Origin: Plastoroseomonas arctica
Lineage (GTDB): Bacteria > Pseudomonadota > Alphaproteobacteria > Acetobacterales > Acetobacteraceae
Direction of reading: 5' to 3'
DNA: 64,000 bases
Assembly (NCBI RefSeq): GCF_018128965.1
Contig: NZ_JAAEDH010000016.1
Span: 48,692 to 112,691 of the forward strand
Part shown: positions 51,847 through 60,356 of the stretch, piece by piece
How the letters are laid out: every line of letters begins with the position of its first letter
Position numbering within the stretch: position 1 is the stretch's first letter
Translations under genes and position numbers: made by a program
The notes under the pieces: model-generated
Seen by the model: the letters and a program-made list of their open reading frames with translations, nothing else
Databases searched by the model: none
Told to the model about the DNA's origin: nothing

Positions 51847-52938
51847 TTGGCCCTGGCCGTCGAAGCCTTACCCCGCCCCTTGCGCCCGCCGCCGCGCCTT
51901 CACGCGCTGCGGGTCGGCTATGTGCCGCTGGTTGATGCCGCGCCGCTGCTGGTCGCCGAGGCGATCGGGCTGTTCGAGGCGGTGGGACTGCGCGTCACGC
52001 TCTCCCCGGAATCGGGCTGGGCCGCGATTCGCGACAAGGTTTCCCTCGGGCTGCTGGACGGGGCGCATCTGCTGGGCCCGATGCCGATCGCGCTCGCCTG
52101 TGGGCTGGGCGGGCTGTCGGCGCGGCTTTCCGTGGCTTGCGGGCTCGGTGCCAATGGCAATGCGCTGACGCTCTCCAATGCGCTCGCCGACGCGGTGGCC
52201 CCCGAGGGTGCGAGCCTGACCGCACGGGCCTTCGGCGATGCGCTGCGCGCCAGCGGCCGGGTGCCGACCATCGCCGTGGTCTTCCCCTTCTCCTCGCACA
52301 ACTATCTGCTGCGGCACTGGCTGGCCTCGGGCGGCATCGACCCCGACCGCGACCTGCGCATGACCGTGGTCCCGCCGCCTCAGGCGGCCGCGCGCCTGGC
52401 CGAGGGCGCGATCGACGGCTTCTGCGCCGGCGCCCCCTGGGGCAGCCATGCCGAGGCCCTGGGCTGCGGACGCATGGTGCTGGGCAGCGGCGAGATCTGG
52501 CCCGACCACCCCGAGAAGGTCCTGGCCTTCGCCGAAGCCGCGCTGGAACGCGCCCCCGAGGCCGCGATCGGCTGCACCGCCGCGGTGATCGCGGCCGCCC
52601 GCTGGATCGGCGAGGCCGGCAACCGCGCCGAGCTGCTGCGCATCCTCACCCACGCGATGCCGCATCTGTCCGGCGATGAGCTGGGTGCCGCGATCGACGG
52701 GCGCGTGCCCGGACCCGCCCTGCATTTCCACGACGTGACCTTCCCCCGCCGTGACGCCGCCGCCTGGTGGCTCGCCCAGATGCGGCGCTGGGGGCATGTC
52801 GGCGCCGATGTCGCCGCCGACGAGGCACTCGCCCCTTACGGCTCCGCCCTGTGGCACGCCGCGGCCGCCCGCGTGGGCGAGCCGGAACCCTCACCCGCAT
52901 CACCACCACCAGAATTTTCCCGGGAGATCTTGGTATGA
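51847..52938 (+). CDS. nasS: Nitrate sensor NasS (NrtA-like, cytosolic)
   Basis: A 363-residue protein of the NrtA/CmpA solute-binding family that lacks a signal peptide (it starts MALAVEALPRPLRPPPRLHA). This distinguishes the cytosolic NasS from the importer receptor. Family blocks are LRVGYVPLVDAAPLLVAEAI near residue 22, LLDGAHLLGPMPIALACGLG, FPFSSHNYLLRHWLASGGID, and GFCAGAPWGSHAEALGCGRM. NasS holds NasT inactive until it binds nitrate or nitrite. It overlaps nrtA by 4 bp. Confidence 0.88.
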   Translation: MALAVEALPRPLRPPPRLHALRVGYVPLVDAAPLLVAEAIGLFEAVGLRVTLSPESGWAAIRDKVSLGLLDGAHLLGPMPIALACGLGGLSARLSVACGLGANGNALTLSNALADAVAPEGASLTARAFGDALRASGRVPTIAVVFPFSSHNYLLRHWLASGGIDPDRDLRMTVVPPPQAAARLAEGAIDGFCAGAPWGSHAEALGCGRMVLGSGEIWPDHPEKVLAFAEAALERAPEAAIGCTAAVIAAARWIGEAGNRAELLRILTHAMPHLSGDELGAAIDGRVPGPALHFHDVTFPRRDAAAWWLAQMRRWGHVGADVAADEALAPYGSALWHAAAARVGEPEPSPASPPPEFSREILV

Positions 52939-54203
52939 GCGACTTCACACGCCGCGGCGCCATCGCCGCGACCGCGGCCCTGCTCGCGGCCGCGCGCGCG
53001 GCGACCCCGCGCGGCGCCTTCGCGCAGAGTGCGACCACGCCGGAGGTGCGCGCGGCCAAGCTCGGCTACATCGCGCTGACCGATTCCGCCCCGCTGATCA
53101 TCGCGAAGGAAAAGGGCTTCTTCGCCAAGCACGGCATGCCCGACGTGATCGTCGACAAGCAGGCGAGCTGGGGGGCAACGCGCGACAACCTGGTGCTCGG
53201 GGGACGCTCGGGCGGGATCGACGGGGCGCATATCCTCACACCGATGCCCTACCTGATGCAGACCGGACGCATCACCCAGAACAACCAGCCGGTGCCGATG
53301 GCGATCCTCGCGCGGTTGAACACGAACGGGCAGGCGATCTCGGTGGCAGCCAAGCACCGCGCGCTGGGCGCGCGGCTGGACGCCGCGCCGCTCAAGGCCG
53401 CGATGAACCGCGAGAGCAAGTTCGCCATGACCTTCCGCGGCGGAACCCACGACCTGTGGATCCGCTACTGGCTCGCCGCCGGCGGCATCGATCCCGACAA
53501 TGACGTGCAGACCATCGTCGTCCCGCCGCCGCAGATGGTGGCGAACATGCGCGTGGGCACGATGGACGCCTTCTGCGTGGGCGAGCCGTGGAATGCGCAG
53601 CTGGTCGCGCAGAATCTGGGCTACACCGCGCTCACCACCGGCGAGCTGTGGCGCGACCATCCGGAAAAGGCCTTCGCGCTGCGGGCCGATTTCGTCGAGG
53701 CCAATCCGCACGCGACGGAGGCCATGACGGCGGCGGTCATCGAGGCGCAGCGCTGGTGCGACACGCCGGCCAACCGCGCGGAGCTGGCGGCGATCCTCGG
53801 GCGCCGTGCCTGGTTCAACGTGCCGCCGGCCGATATTCAGGGTCGCACCTCGGGTGTCATCGACTACGGCGATGGCCGCGTGGTGCAGGACAGCCCCTTC
53901 GTCATGAAGTACTGGCGCGACCACGCCAGCTACCCCTTCCGCAGCCACGACCTGTGGTTCCTCACCGAGGATATCCGCTGGGGCGTGCTGCCGCAGGACA
54001 CCGACACGCGCGCGCTGGTCAATGCCGTGAACAAGGAAGGCATCTGGCGCGCCGCCGCCGCGCGCGCCGGCGTGCCGAATGCCGAACAGCCTTCGGGGAC
54101 CAGCCGCGGGACCGAGACCTTCTTCGACGGCAAGGTCTTCGACCCGGAAAACCCCGCCGCCTATCTCGCGAGCCTGCCCATCAAGAAACTGGCCGGAGCC
54201 TGA
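52935..54203 (+). CDS. nrtA: Nitrate ABC transporter substrate-binding protein
   Basis: A 422-residue periplasmic nitrate receptor. A Tat signal (SDFTRRGAIAATAALLAAA) precedes the NrtA fold: KLGYIALTDSAPLIIAKEKG, GGIDGAHILTPMPYLMQTGR, FRGGTHDLWIRYWLAAGGID, and DAFCVGEPWNAQLVAQNLGY. The ATG overlaps the nasS stop by 4 bp; the frame is open further upstream within nasS. It works with the NrtB and NrtD-type proteins that follow. Confidence 0.93.
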   Translation: MSDFTRRGAIAATAALLAAARAATPRGAFAQSATTPEVRAAKLGYIALTDSAPLIIAKEKGFFAKHGMPDVIVDKQASWGATRDNLVLGGRSGGIDGAHILTPMPYLMQTGRITQNNQPVPMAILARLNTNGQAISVAAKHRALGARLDAAPLKAAMNRESKFAMTFRGGTHDLWIRYWLAAGGIDPDNDVQTIVVPPPQMVANMRVGTMDAFCVGEPWNAQLVAQNLGYTALTTGELWRDHPEKAFALRADFVEANPHATEAMTAAVIEAQRWCDTPANRAELAAILGRRAWFNVPPADIQGRTSGVIDYGDGRVVQDSPFVMKYWRDHASYPFRSHDLWFLTEDIRWGVLPQDTDTRALVNAVNKEGIWRAAAARAGVPNAEQPSGTSRGTETFFDGKVFDPENPAAYLASLPIKKLAGA

Positions 54204-54206
54204 GCC

Positions 54207-55082
54207 ATGAACGTCATCACCACCAAGACCGAGACGGTGGCCGCGCCCGCCGCGACGCCGATCCCGCGCCCCGCGCCGGCGCCGCTGCCCCGCGCGTCGC
54301 GCATCATGCCCGTCATCGCGCAGGTGATGCCGCCGGTGATCGTGCTGATCGGCCTCGTCGTGCTGTGGGAGGTGCTGGCGAGCGGGCCGAACGCCACGCT
54401 GCCGCCGCCCTCGCGCGTGTGGAAGGACGCGCATGACCTGATCGTGGATCCGTTCTTCGATCGCGGCGGGCTGGACAAGGGGCTGTTCTGGCACCTGCTG
54501 GCCTCGCTGCAGCGCGTCGCACTCGGCTTCACCATCTCAGCGGTGGTGGGTGTCGCGGTCGGGATGCTGATCGGCACGTCGCAATTCGCGATGCGCGGGC
54601 TGGATCCGATCTTCCAGGTGCTGCGCACGGTGCCGCCGCTGGCCTGGCTGCCGCTGTCGCTGGCGGCGTTTCGCGAGGCGCAGCCCTCGGCGATCTTCGT
54701 GATCTTCATCACCGCGGTGTGGCCGGTGATCATCAACACGGCCGTGGGCGTACGCAACGTGCCGCAGGATTACCGCAACGTCGCCGCCGTGATCCAGCTG
54801 CGCGGCATCGGCTATTTCTGGCGCATCGTGATGCCGGCGGCCGCCCCCTACATCTTCACCGGGCTGCGCATCGGGATCGGGCTTTCGTGGCTCGCGATCA
54901 TCGCGGCCGAGATGCTGATCGGCGGCGTGGGGATCGGGTTCTTCGTGTGGGATGCGTGGAACAGCTCGAACCTGTCCGACATCATCGTCGCCCTCATCTA
55001 TGTCGGCATCGTGGGCTTCTTCCTCGATCGGCTGGTGGCACTCGCCGGCCATCTCGTCACCCGTGGCACCAGCGCGAGCTGA
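54207..55082 (+). CDS. nrtB: Nitrate ABC transporter permease
   Basis: A 291-residue inner-membrane permease. Six hydrophobic segments begin at MPPVIVLIGLVVLWEVLASG. The EAA-type loop with the coupling motif is VIQLRGIGYFWRIVMPAAAP near residue 200. The SSNLSDIIVALIYVGIVGFF helix ends the protein as in NrtB/SsuC-type permeases. It is separated from nrtA by 3 bp and from the ATPase gene by 12 bp. Confidence 0.93.
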   Translation: MNVITTKTETVAAPAATPIPRPAPAPLPRASRIMPVIAQVMPPVIVLIGLVVLWEVLASGPNATLPPPSRVWKDAHDLIVDPFFDRGGLDKGLFWHLLASLQRVALGFTISAVVGVAVGMLIGTSQFAMRGLDPIFQVLRTVPPLAWLPLSLAAFREAQPSAIFVIFITAVWPVIINTAVGVRNVPQDYRNVAAVIQLRGIGYFWRIVMPAAAPYIFTGLRIGIGLSWLAIIAAEMLIGGVGIGFFVWDAWNSSNLSDIIVALIYVGIVGFFLDRLVALAGHLVTRGTSAS

Positions 55083-55094
55083 GGAGAAATCACC

Positions 55095-55886
55095 ATGTCC
55101 TATCTCGAGATCACCGGCCTCACGGTCGCCTTCCCGCGCAGCCCTGCGCCGGTGTTGCGCGACATCGACCTTCACGTCGCACGCGGCGAATTCGTCTCCG
55201 TCATCGGCCATTCCGGCTGTGGCAAGTCGACCATGCTGAACGTGGTGGCCGGCTTGCTCAAGCCGTCCCAAGGCGGAGCGGTGCTGGAAGGCAAGGAGGT
55301 GAACGGCCCCGGGCCCGACCGCGCCGTGGTGTTCCAGAACCACTCGCTGCTGCCCTGGTTGACCTGCGCGGAGAATATCCGCCTGGCCGTGGACCAGACG
55401 CTGTCCAAGACCATGTCGCGCGCCGAGCGGGCGGCGTGGGTGATGGAGAACCTCGCGCTGGTGCGCATGACGGCGGCCGCCGACAAGCGCCCGAACGAGA
55501 TCTCGGGCGGCATGAAGCAGCGCATCGGCATCGCCCGCGCGCTGGCGATGAAGCCCAAGGTGCTGCTGATGGACGAGCCCTTCGGCGCGCTCGATGCGCT
55601 GACGCGCGCGCATTTGCAGGACCAGGTGATGCAGATCCACGCAGCACTCGGGATGACCACGATGATGATCACCCATGACGTGGATGAGGCGGTGCTGCTC
55701 TCCGACCGCATCGTGATGCTGACCAATGGGCCGAATGCGCAGATCGGCGAGATCCTGCCGGTGACGCTGGCCCGCCCGCGCGACCGGCTCGCACTCGCCG
55801 AGCATCCGGATTTCGTGCATGCGCGGAGGGCCGTGCTGGAATTCCTGCACGCGCGGCACGCGAACCCTGCGCTCAAGGCGGCCTGA
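55095..55886 (+). CDS. nrtD: Nitrate ABC transporter ATP-binding protein
   Basis: A 263-residue ABC ATPase. Walker A is GHSGCGKSTMLNVVAGLL near residue 39, the Q-loop VVFQNHSLLPWLTCAEN, the signature ISGGMKQRIGIARALAMKPK near 137, and Walker B VLLMDEPFGALDALTRA. The H-loop is MMITHDVDEAVLLSDR. It has the NrtD layout, without the receptor-like C-terminal domain of cyanobacterial NrtC. It energises nitrate import. Confidence 0.94.
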   Translation: MSYLEITGLTVAFPRSPAPVLRDIDLHVARGEFVSVIGHSGCGKSTMLNVVAGLLKPSQGGAVLEGKEVNGPGPDRAVVFQNHSLLPWLTCAENIRLAVDQTLSKTMSRAERAAWVMENLALVRMTAAADKRPNEISGGMKQRIGIARALAMKPKVLLMDEPFGALDALTRAHLQDQVMQIHAALGMTTMMITHDVDEAVLLSDRIVMLTNGPNAQIGEILPVTLARPRDRLALAEHPDFVHARRAVLEFLHARHANPALKAA

Positions 55887-55890
55887 GCCG

Positions 55891-57090
55891 ATGCGCGTCC
55901 TGGTCATCGGGGCGGGGCCGGCGGGGACGCGCTGCGCGGTGCGCATCGCCGAGCGGCTGCCGGGGACGGAGATCGTGCTGGCGGGCGCGGAATCGGCGCT
56001 GCCCTATGACCGGATCGCGTTGTCGAAGGTGCTGGAAGGGCGCGCGGAGGTGGGCGACATCATCACCCATCCGGTGGGCGTGCTGCGGGCCAAGGGCATC
56101 GCGTATCGGCCGGCGACGCGCATCGTCGCCCTCGACTGCGTGGGCCGTGCCGCGGTGACGGAGAAGGGCGAGCGCGTCGGGTATGATGCCTGCGTGATCG
56201 CGACCGGGTCGCGCGCGGCGCGGCTGCCGCTGCCGGGTGCGGATCTGCCGGGCGTGCTGCTGTATCGCGACCTGTCCGACGTGCTGGCGATGCGGCGCGC
56301 GGCGATGGCGGGCGGCCCGGCGGTGGTGATCGGCGGCGGGCTGCTGGGGCTCGAGGCCGCCGCGGGCCTCGCCCATGCGGGGATGAAGGTCACGGTCATC
56401 CATGCCGTGGATTGGCCGATGGAGCGCCAGCTGGATGCCGAGGCCGGCGCGATGCTGGCCAGGCGCCTGGGCGCGCGCGGCATCCGCTTCGCGATGCCGG
56501 CCAAGACCGCCGCGATCGCGGGCGATGGCCGCGCCGAGGCGGTGCTGCTCGCCGATGGCACGCGCATCCCCGCGCGGCTGGTGGTGATGTCCGTCGGCAT
56601 CCGGCCGGAGACGGGGCTGGCCGCGGCTGCGGGCCTTGCGATGGCACGCGGCATCGTCGTCGACGACCAGATGCGGACGTCGGACCCGGCGGTCTTCGCC
56701 ATCGGCGAATGCGCCGAGCATGGCGGCAAGCTGATCGGCCTGGTCGCGCCCGCGCTGGAACAGGCCGAGATCGCCGCCGAGGCCATTGCCGGCGGTGCGA
56801 CCGCCTGGGCGCCGCGCACCGACAGCGCGGCGCTGAAGGTCTCCGGCACCGCGGTGTGGTCGGCGGGCGAGATCGCGCCCGCGGATGCCGAGGTGGTGAC
56901 GCTGCGCGACGAAGGCACCGACGCCTATCGCCGCTTCTGGCTGCGCGAGGGGCGCCTGGTGGGCGCGGTGCTCTACGGCGACACCGACGATAGCGGATTT
57001 TACCTGAACCTCATCACGAGTGGATGCAGCGTGGCACCGTTCCGCGCGGCACTCGCGATGGGTCCTGCCTATGTGAAGGTTGCGGCATGA
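55891..57090 (+). CDS. NAD(P)/FAD-dependent oxidoreductase of the nitrate cluster
   Basis: A 399-residue flavoprotein with two dinucleotide folds (VLVIGAGPAGTRCAVRIAER at residue 3; VVIGGGLLGLEAAAGLAHAG near 146), FAD motif VFAIGECAEHGG near 270, and a C-terminal domain of about 80 residues (GEIAPADAEVVTLRDEG). It corresponds to the reductase half of NirB, or to the small NADH-dehydrogenase subunit of assimilatory nitrate reductase. It likely feeds NAD(P)H electrons to NasA or NirA. The start codon at 55891 follows the ATPase gene by 4 bases; nirA overlaps its end by 4 bp. Confidence 0.85.
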   Translation: MRVLVIGAGPAGTRCAVRIAERLPGTEIVLAGAESALPYDRIALSKVLEGRAEVGDIITHPVGVLRAKGIAYRPATRIVALDCVGRAAVTEKGERVGYDACVIATGSRAARLPLPGADLPGVLLYRDLSDVLAMRRAAMAGGPAVVIGGGLLGLEAAAGLAHAGMKVTVIHAVDWPMERQLDAEAGAMLARRLGARGIRFAMPAKTAAIAGDGRAEAVLLADGTRIPARLVVMSVGIRPETGLAAAAGLAMARGIVVDDQMRTSDPAVFAIGECAEHGGKLIGLVAPALEQAEIAAEAIAGGATAWAPRTDSAALKVSGTAVWSAGEIAPADAEVVTLRDEGTDAYRRFWLREGRLVGAVLYGDTDDSGFYLNLITSGCSVAPFRAALAMGPAYVKVAA

Positions 57091-58823
57091 ATTCCGATCC
57101 TGGCTTTTCCGGCGAACAGCAGAACTACCTCATGGGCTTCATGGCCGGGGTCGAGGCGCGGCGCGGTGCGCTGGCCCCCGGCGGCGGCGGTGGTGGCGCG
57201 CCCGCCGATGCGCTGCGCGCCGCGCAGGATCGCACCATCGCCGAGGGCGGGAAGCTGACGCCCGAGGAGCAGGCCAAGCGCGACAGGCACCCGCTCGACC
57301 GCTGGGACGAGATCACCGCGCGTGCCGCGGAGGGGAAATTCCCCAAGGGCGTCGACGTACTGATGACCAAGTATCACGGCCTGTTCTACGTCGCCCCCGC
57401 GCAGGACAGCTTCATGTGCCGGCTGCGCATCCCCGGTGGCGTGATGAACGCGCATCAGCTGCGCGGGGTCGCCGACATCGCCGAGGAGCTGGGCGGCGGC
57501 TATGCCGATGTGACCACGCGCGCGAACCTGCAGATCCGCGAAATCCCCGCGGCCAAGGGGCCGGAGCTGGTCAATCGCCTGGGCGATATCGGGCTGCTGC
57601 CGCGCGGTACCGGTGCGGACAACATCCGCAACATCACCGCCGCCCCCACGGCGGGCATCGACGCCGGCGAGCTGATCGACACGCGCCCGATCGTGCGCGC
57701 GCTGCACCACCACATCCTCAACACCCGCGACCTGTTTGCCCTGCCGCGCAAGTTCAACATCGCCTTCGATGGCGGCGGCCAGGTGGCGGTGCTGGAGGAC
57801 ACCAACGACATCGCCTTCACCGCGGCGATGACGGCGGAGGGACCGACCCTCCGCCTGGGCCTGGGGGGCATCACCGGGCACCGCGATTTCGCGCGCGAGA
57901 CCGGCGCGGTGGTCGCACCCGCCGATGTCGTCGCGGTGTGCGACGCGATCCTGCGCGTCTTCATCGCGCATGGCGACCGCACCGATCGCAAGAAGGCGCG
58001 GCTGAAATACCTGCTCGACCGCTGGGGGCTGGAGAAGTTCCTCACCGAGGTCGAGGCGCAATGGGGCAGGTCGCTCACGCGCCTTCCGGCCGAGGCGCTG
58101 ACGCCGCCGCCGCCCGCGCTCAAGCACGGCCATGTCGGCGTGCACGCGCAGAAGCAGGCGGGGCTGTTCTACGTGGGCGTGGTCACGCCGGTCGGGCGGC
58201 TGACCGTCGAGCGGCTGCGCGACCTCGCCGCTGTCGCGGAGACCTTCGGCAATGGCGAGATCAGGCTCACCGTGTGGCAGAACCTGCTCATCCCGAACGT
58301 GCCCGAGCGCTCGCTCGCCTCGGCGCTGCACGCGATCGAATCCGCGGGCCTGACCACCGAGGCGAGCGCGGTGCGCGGCGGCCTGGTCGCCTGCACCGGC
58401 AATGCCGGGTGCAAGTTCGCGGCGTCCAACACCAAGGGGCACGCGGCGATGCTGGCCGATTACCTCGAGGCGCGGATCACCTTGGATGCGCCGATCAACA
58501 TCCACCTCACCGGCTGCCACCATTCCTGCGCGCAGCACTACGTCGCCGATATCGGGCTGCTCGGCGCGCGCGTCGAGCAGGGCGAGGACACCGTCGAGGG
58601 CTATGACCTGCATGTGGGTGGCGGCGCGGGGCCGGAGCAGGCGATCGGGCGGCTCATCATTCCCGCGATCGCGGCCGACGACCTGCCGCCGCTGGTGCTG
58701 GCATTGCTGCGGCGGTGGATGGAGCAGCGCGCGGCGGGCGAAACCTTTCAGGCATTCACCGCGCGGCATGAGGATGCCGCACTTGTGGCGATGGCGCGCG
58801 AAGGCGCCGAGGTGATGGCATGA
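57087..58823 (+). CDS. nirA: Siroheme nitrite reductase (NirA-type)
   Basis: A 578-residue assimilatory nitrite/sulfite reductase-family enzyme reducing nitrite to ammonium. The first ferrodoxin-like half-domain shows YADVTTRANLQIREIP, and siroheme contacts include RKKARLKYLLDRWG. The [4Fe-4S]/siroheme cysteines are in ACTGNAGCKFAASNTKGH (CX5C) and LTGCHHSCAQHYVADIGL (CX3C). The N-terminus carries an FSGEQQNYLMGFMAGVEARR segment also found in the next protein, perhaps a docking element. Cytosolic. Siroheme is supplied via CobA at the end of the cluster. Confidence 0.93.
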   Translation: MNSDPGFSGEQQNYLMGFMAGVEARRGALAPGGGGGGAPADALRAAQDRTIAEGGKLTPEEQAKRDRHPLDRWDEITARAAEGKFPKGVDVLMTKYHGLFYVAPAQDSFMCRLRIPGGVMNAHQLRGVADIAEELGGGYADVTTRANLQIREIPAAKGPELVNRLGDIGLLPRGTGADNIRNITAAPTAGIDAGELIDTRPIVRALHHHILNTRDLFALPRKFNIAFDGGGQVAVLEDTNDIAFTAAMTAEGPTLRLGLGGITGHRDFARETGAVVAPADVVAVCDAILRVFIAHGDRTDRKKARLKYLLDRWGLEKFLTEVEAQWGRSLTRLPAEALTPPPPALKHGHVGVHAQKQAGLFYVGVVTPVGRLTVERLRDLAAVAETFGNGEIRLTVWQNLLIPNVPERSLASALHAIESAGLTTEASAVRGGLVACTGNAGCKFAASNTKGHAAMLADYLEARITLDAPINIHLTGCHHSCAQHYVADIGLLGARVEQGEDTVEGYDLHVGGGAGPEQAIGRLIIPAIAADDLPPLVLALLRRWMEQRAAGETFQAFTARHEDAALVAMAREGAEVMA

Positions 58824-60355
58824 ACGCGATGTTCCCCCAGGCGTTTCCGGGCCCCGCGCCGGTGCCGGTGATCCCCGAAACCGCACCGTTTTCCGCCGAG
58901 CAGCGCGCCTGGTTGAACGGCTTCCTTGCCGGGCTGTATGGCGGCGCGGAAGGCGGTGCCAACAGCTCCGCCGCACCGCCGCCGCCGGCCGAGGATTTCC
59001 CCTGGCACGACGCGGCCCTCTCGCTCGACGAGCGCCTGCCGATGGCCGAGGGCCGCCCGCTGCCGCGCAAGCTTATGGCCTGCATGGCGCAGCTCGATTG
59101 CGGGCAGTGCGGCTATCTCTGCCAGACCTATGCCGAGGCGCTCGCTGAAGGACGGGAGACGTCGTTCGCGCTGTGCGTGCCCGGCGGCAAGGAGACGCAG
59201 AAGGCGCTCAAGGCCACGGTCGCGGCGGCGCCCGCGGTGGTCGCGGCGGCACCCGTGCCGGCCAGCGGGCCTGTCGTGCCGATCGGCGTGCCGGTCGCGA
59301 TGGTGCGCGCGGATCGGCTGACCGGCGAGGGCTCGGCCAAGGATGCGCGGCATGTGGTGATCGACCTCGCGGGCAGCGGGCTCGCCTATGAGCCCGGCGA
59401 TTCCTTCGGCGTGCAGGCGCCCAATGATCCGGGCCTGGTGGATGCGGTGGTGGCCGCCTGGGGGGCCGAGGCGGAGGAATATCGCGACGCGTTCACGCGT
59501 GATCTCGACATCGCCCGCCCGCTCGACCGCACGCTCGACGTGCTGGCCGGTGCGGCGAAGGATGCGGGCGAGGCCGCGATGCTGCGCAAGCTCGCCGATG
59601 GCGATGATGACGCGGCGCCGCAGGATGCCGATCTGCTCGACCTGCTGGAGGCGTTTCCCTCGGCGCGGCCGCCGATAGCCGATCTCGTGGCCTCGCTGCC
59701 CAAGCTGAAGCCGCGGCTGTATTCCATCGCATCCTCGCCGCTGTTCAATCCCGGCCATGTCGAGCTGTGCATCGGCGTGGTGAAGGCGGAGCGGCGGGGG
59801 CGGGTGCGCGACGGGATCGCGTCGTGCCATCTCGCGCATCGCGCGGCGGCGGGGTCGTCGCTGCTGGCGCATGTGCAGGAGAGCCATTTCCGGCTGCCGG
59901 CGGACCCCAAGATCCCGGTCATCATGGTGGGGCCGGGCACGGGGATCGCGCCGTTCCGCGCCTTCCTGCAGCACCGCGCGGCGATCGGCGCGAAGGGCGC
60001 GTCCTGGCTGTTCTTCGGCGATCAGAAGCGGGCCACGGACTTCCTCTTCGCCGAGGAGATCGAGGCCTGGCGCGCCGAAGGAACCTTGGCGCGGTTGAGC
60101 CTCGCCTTCTCGCGCGACCAGGCCGCGAAGGTCTATGTGCAGGACCGGATGCGCGAGGAGGCGACGGACCTCTGGCACTGGCTGCAGGATGGCGCGCATT
60201 TCTACGTCTGCGGCGATGCCTCGCGCATGGCCAAGGATGTCGATGCGGCGCTGCGCGCGATCGCCGCGAGCGAGGGCGGCATGAGCCCGGACCAGGCGCG
60301 CGACTGGATCGTGGCCCTTGCCCGCCAGGGCCGCTATCAGCGCGACGTGTACTGA
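58820..60355 (+). CDS. CysJ-type NADPH flavoprotein with RnfB-like Fe-S domain
   Basis: A 511-residue electron-transfer protein. Residues about 80-130 carry CMAQLDCGQCGYLCQTYAEA and LCVPGG, matching the RnfB-type Fe-S domain. This takes the place of the flavodoxin domain found in CysJ. The rest is the CysJ/FNR module: FAD contact RLYSIASSPLF near 294, GTGIAPFRAFLQHR for NADP near 375, DRMREEATDLWHWLQ, and the terminal YQRDVY. It overlaps nirA by 4 bp and shares with it an N-terminal FSAEQRAWLNGFLAG segment. Probable role: pass NADPH electrons to NirA. Annotated relatives are usually called sulfite reductase alpha subunit. Confidence 0.85.
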   Translation: MNAMFPQAFPGPAPVPVIPETAPFSAEQRAWLNGFLAGLYGGAEGGANSSAAPPPPAEDFPWHDAALSLDERLPMAEGRPLPRKLMACMAQLDCGQCGYLCQTYAEALAEGRETSFALCVPGGKETQKALKATVAAAPAVVAAAPVPASGPVVPIGVPVAMVRADRLTGEGSAKDARHVVIDLAGSGLAYEPGDSFGVQAPNDPGLVDAVVAAWGAEAEEYRDAFTRDLDIARPLDRTLDVLAGAAKDAGEAAMLRKLADGDDDAAPQDADLLDLLEAFPSARPPIADLVASLPKLKPRLYSIASSPLFNPGHVELCIGVVKAERRGRVRDGIASCHLAHRAAAGSSLLAHVQESHFRLPADPKIPVIMVGPGTGIAPFRAFLQHRAAIGAKGASWLFFGDQKRATDFLFAEEIEAWRAEGTLARLSLAFSRDQAAKVYVQDRMREEATDLWHWLQDGAHFYVCGDASRMAKDVDAALRAIAASEGGMSPDQARDWIVALARQGRYQRDVY

Positions 60356-60356
60356 G

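Noticed and set aside
51662..52168. 168-codon frame between nasT and nasS
   Set aside because: It begins in the hairpin-rich leader and overlaps the start of nasS in another frame; composition beyond the first residues is shadow-like.
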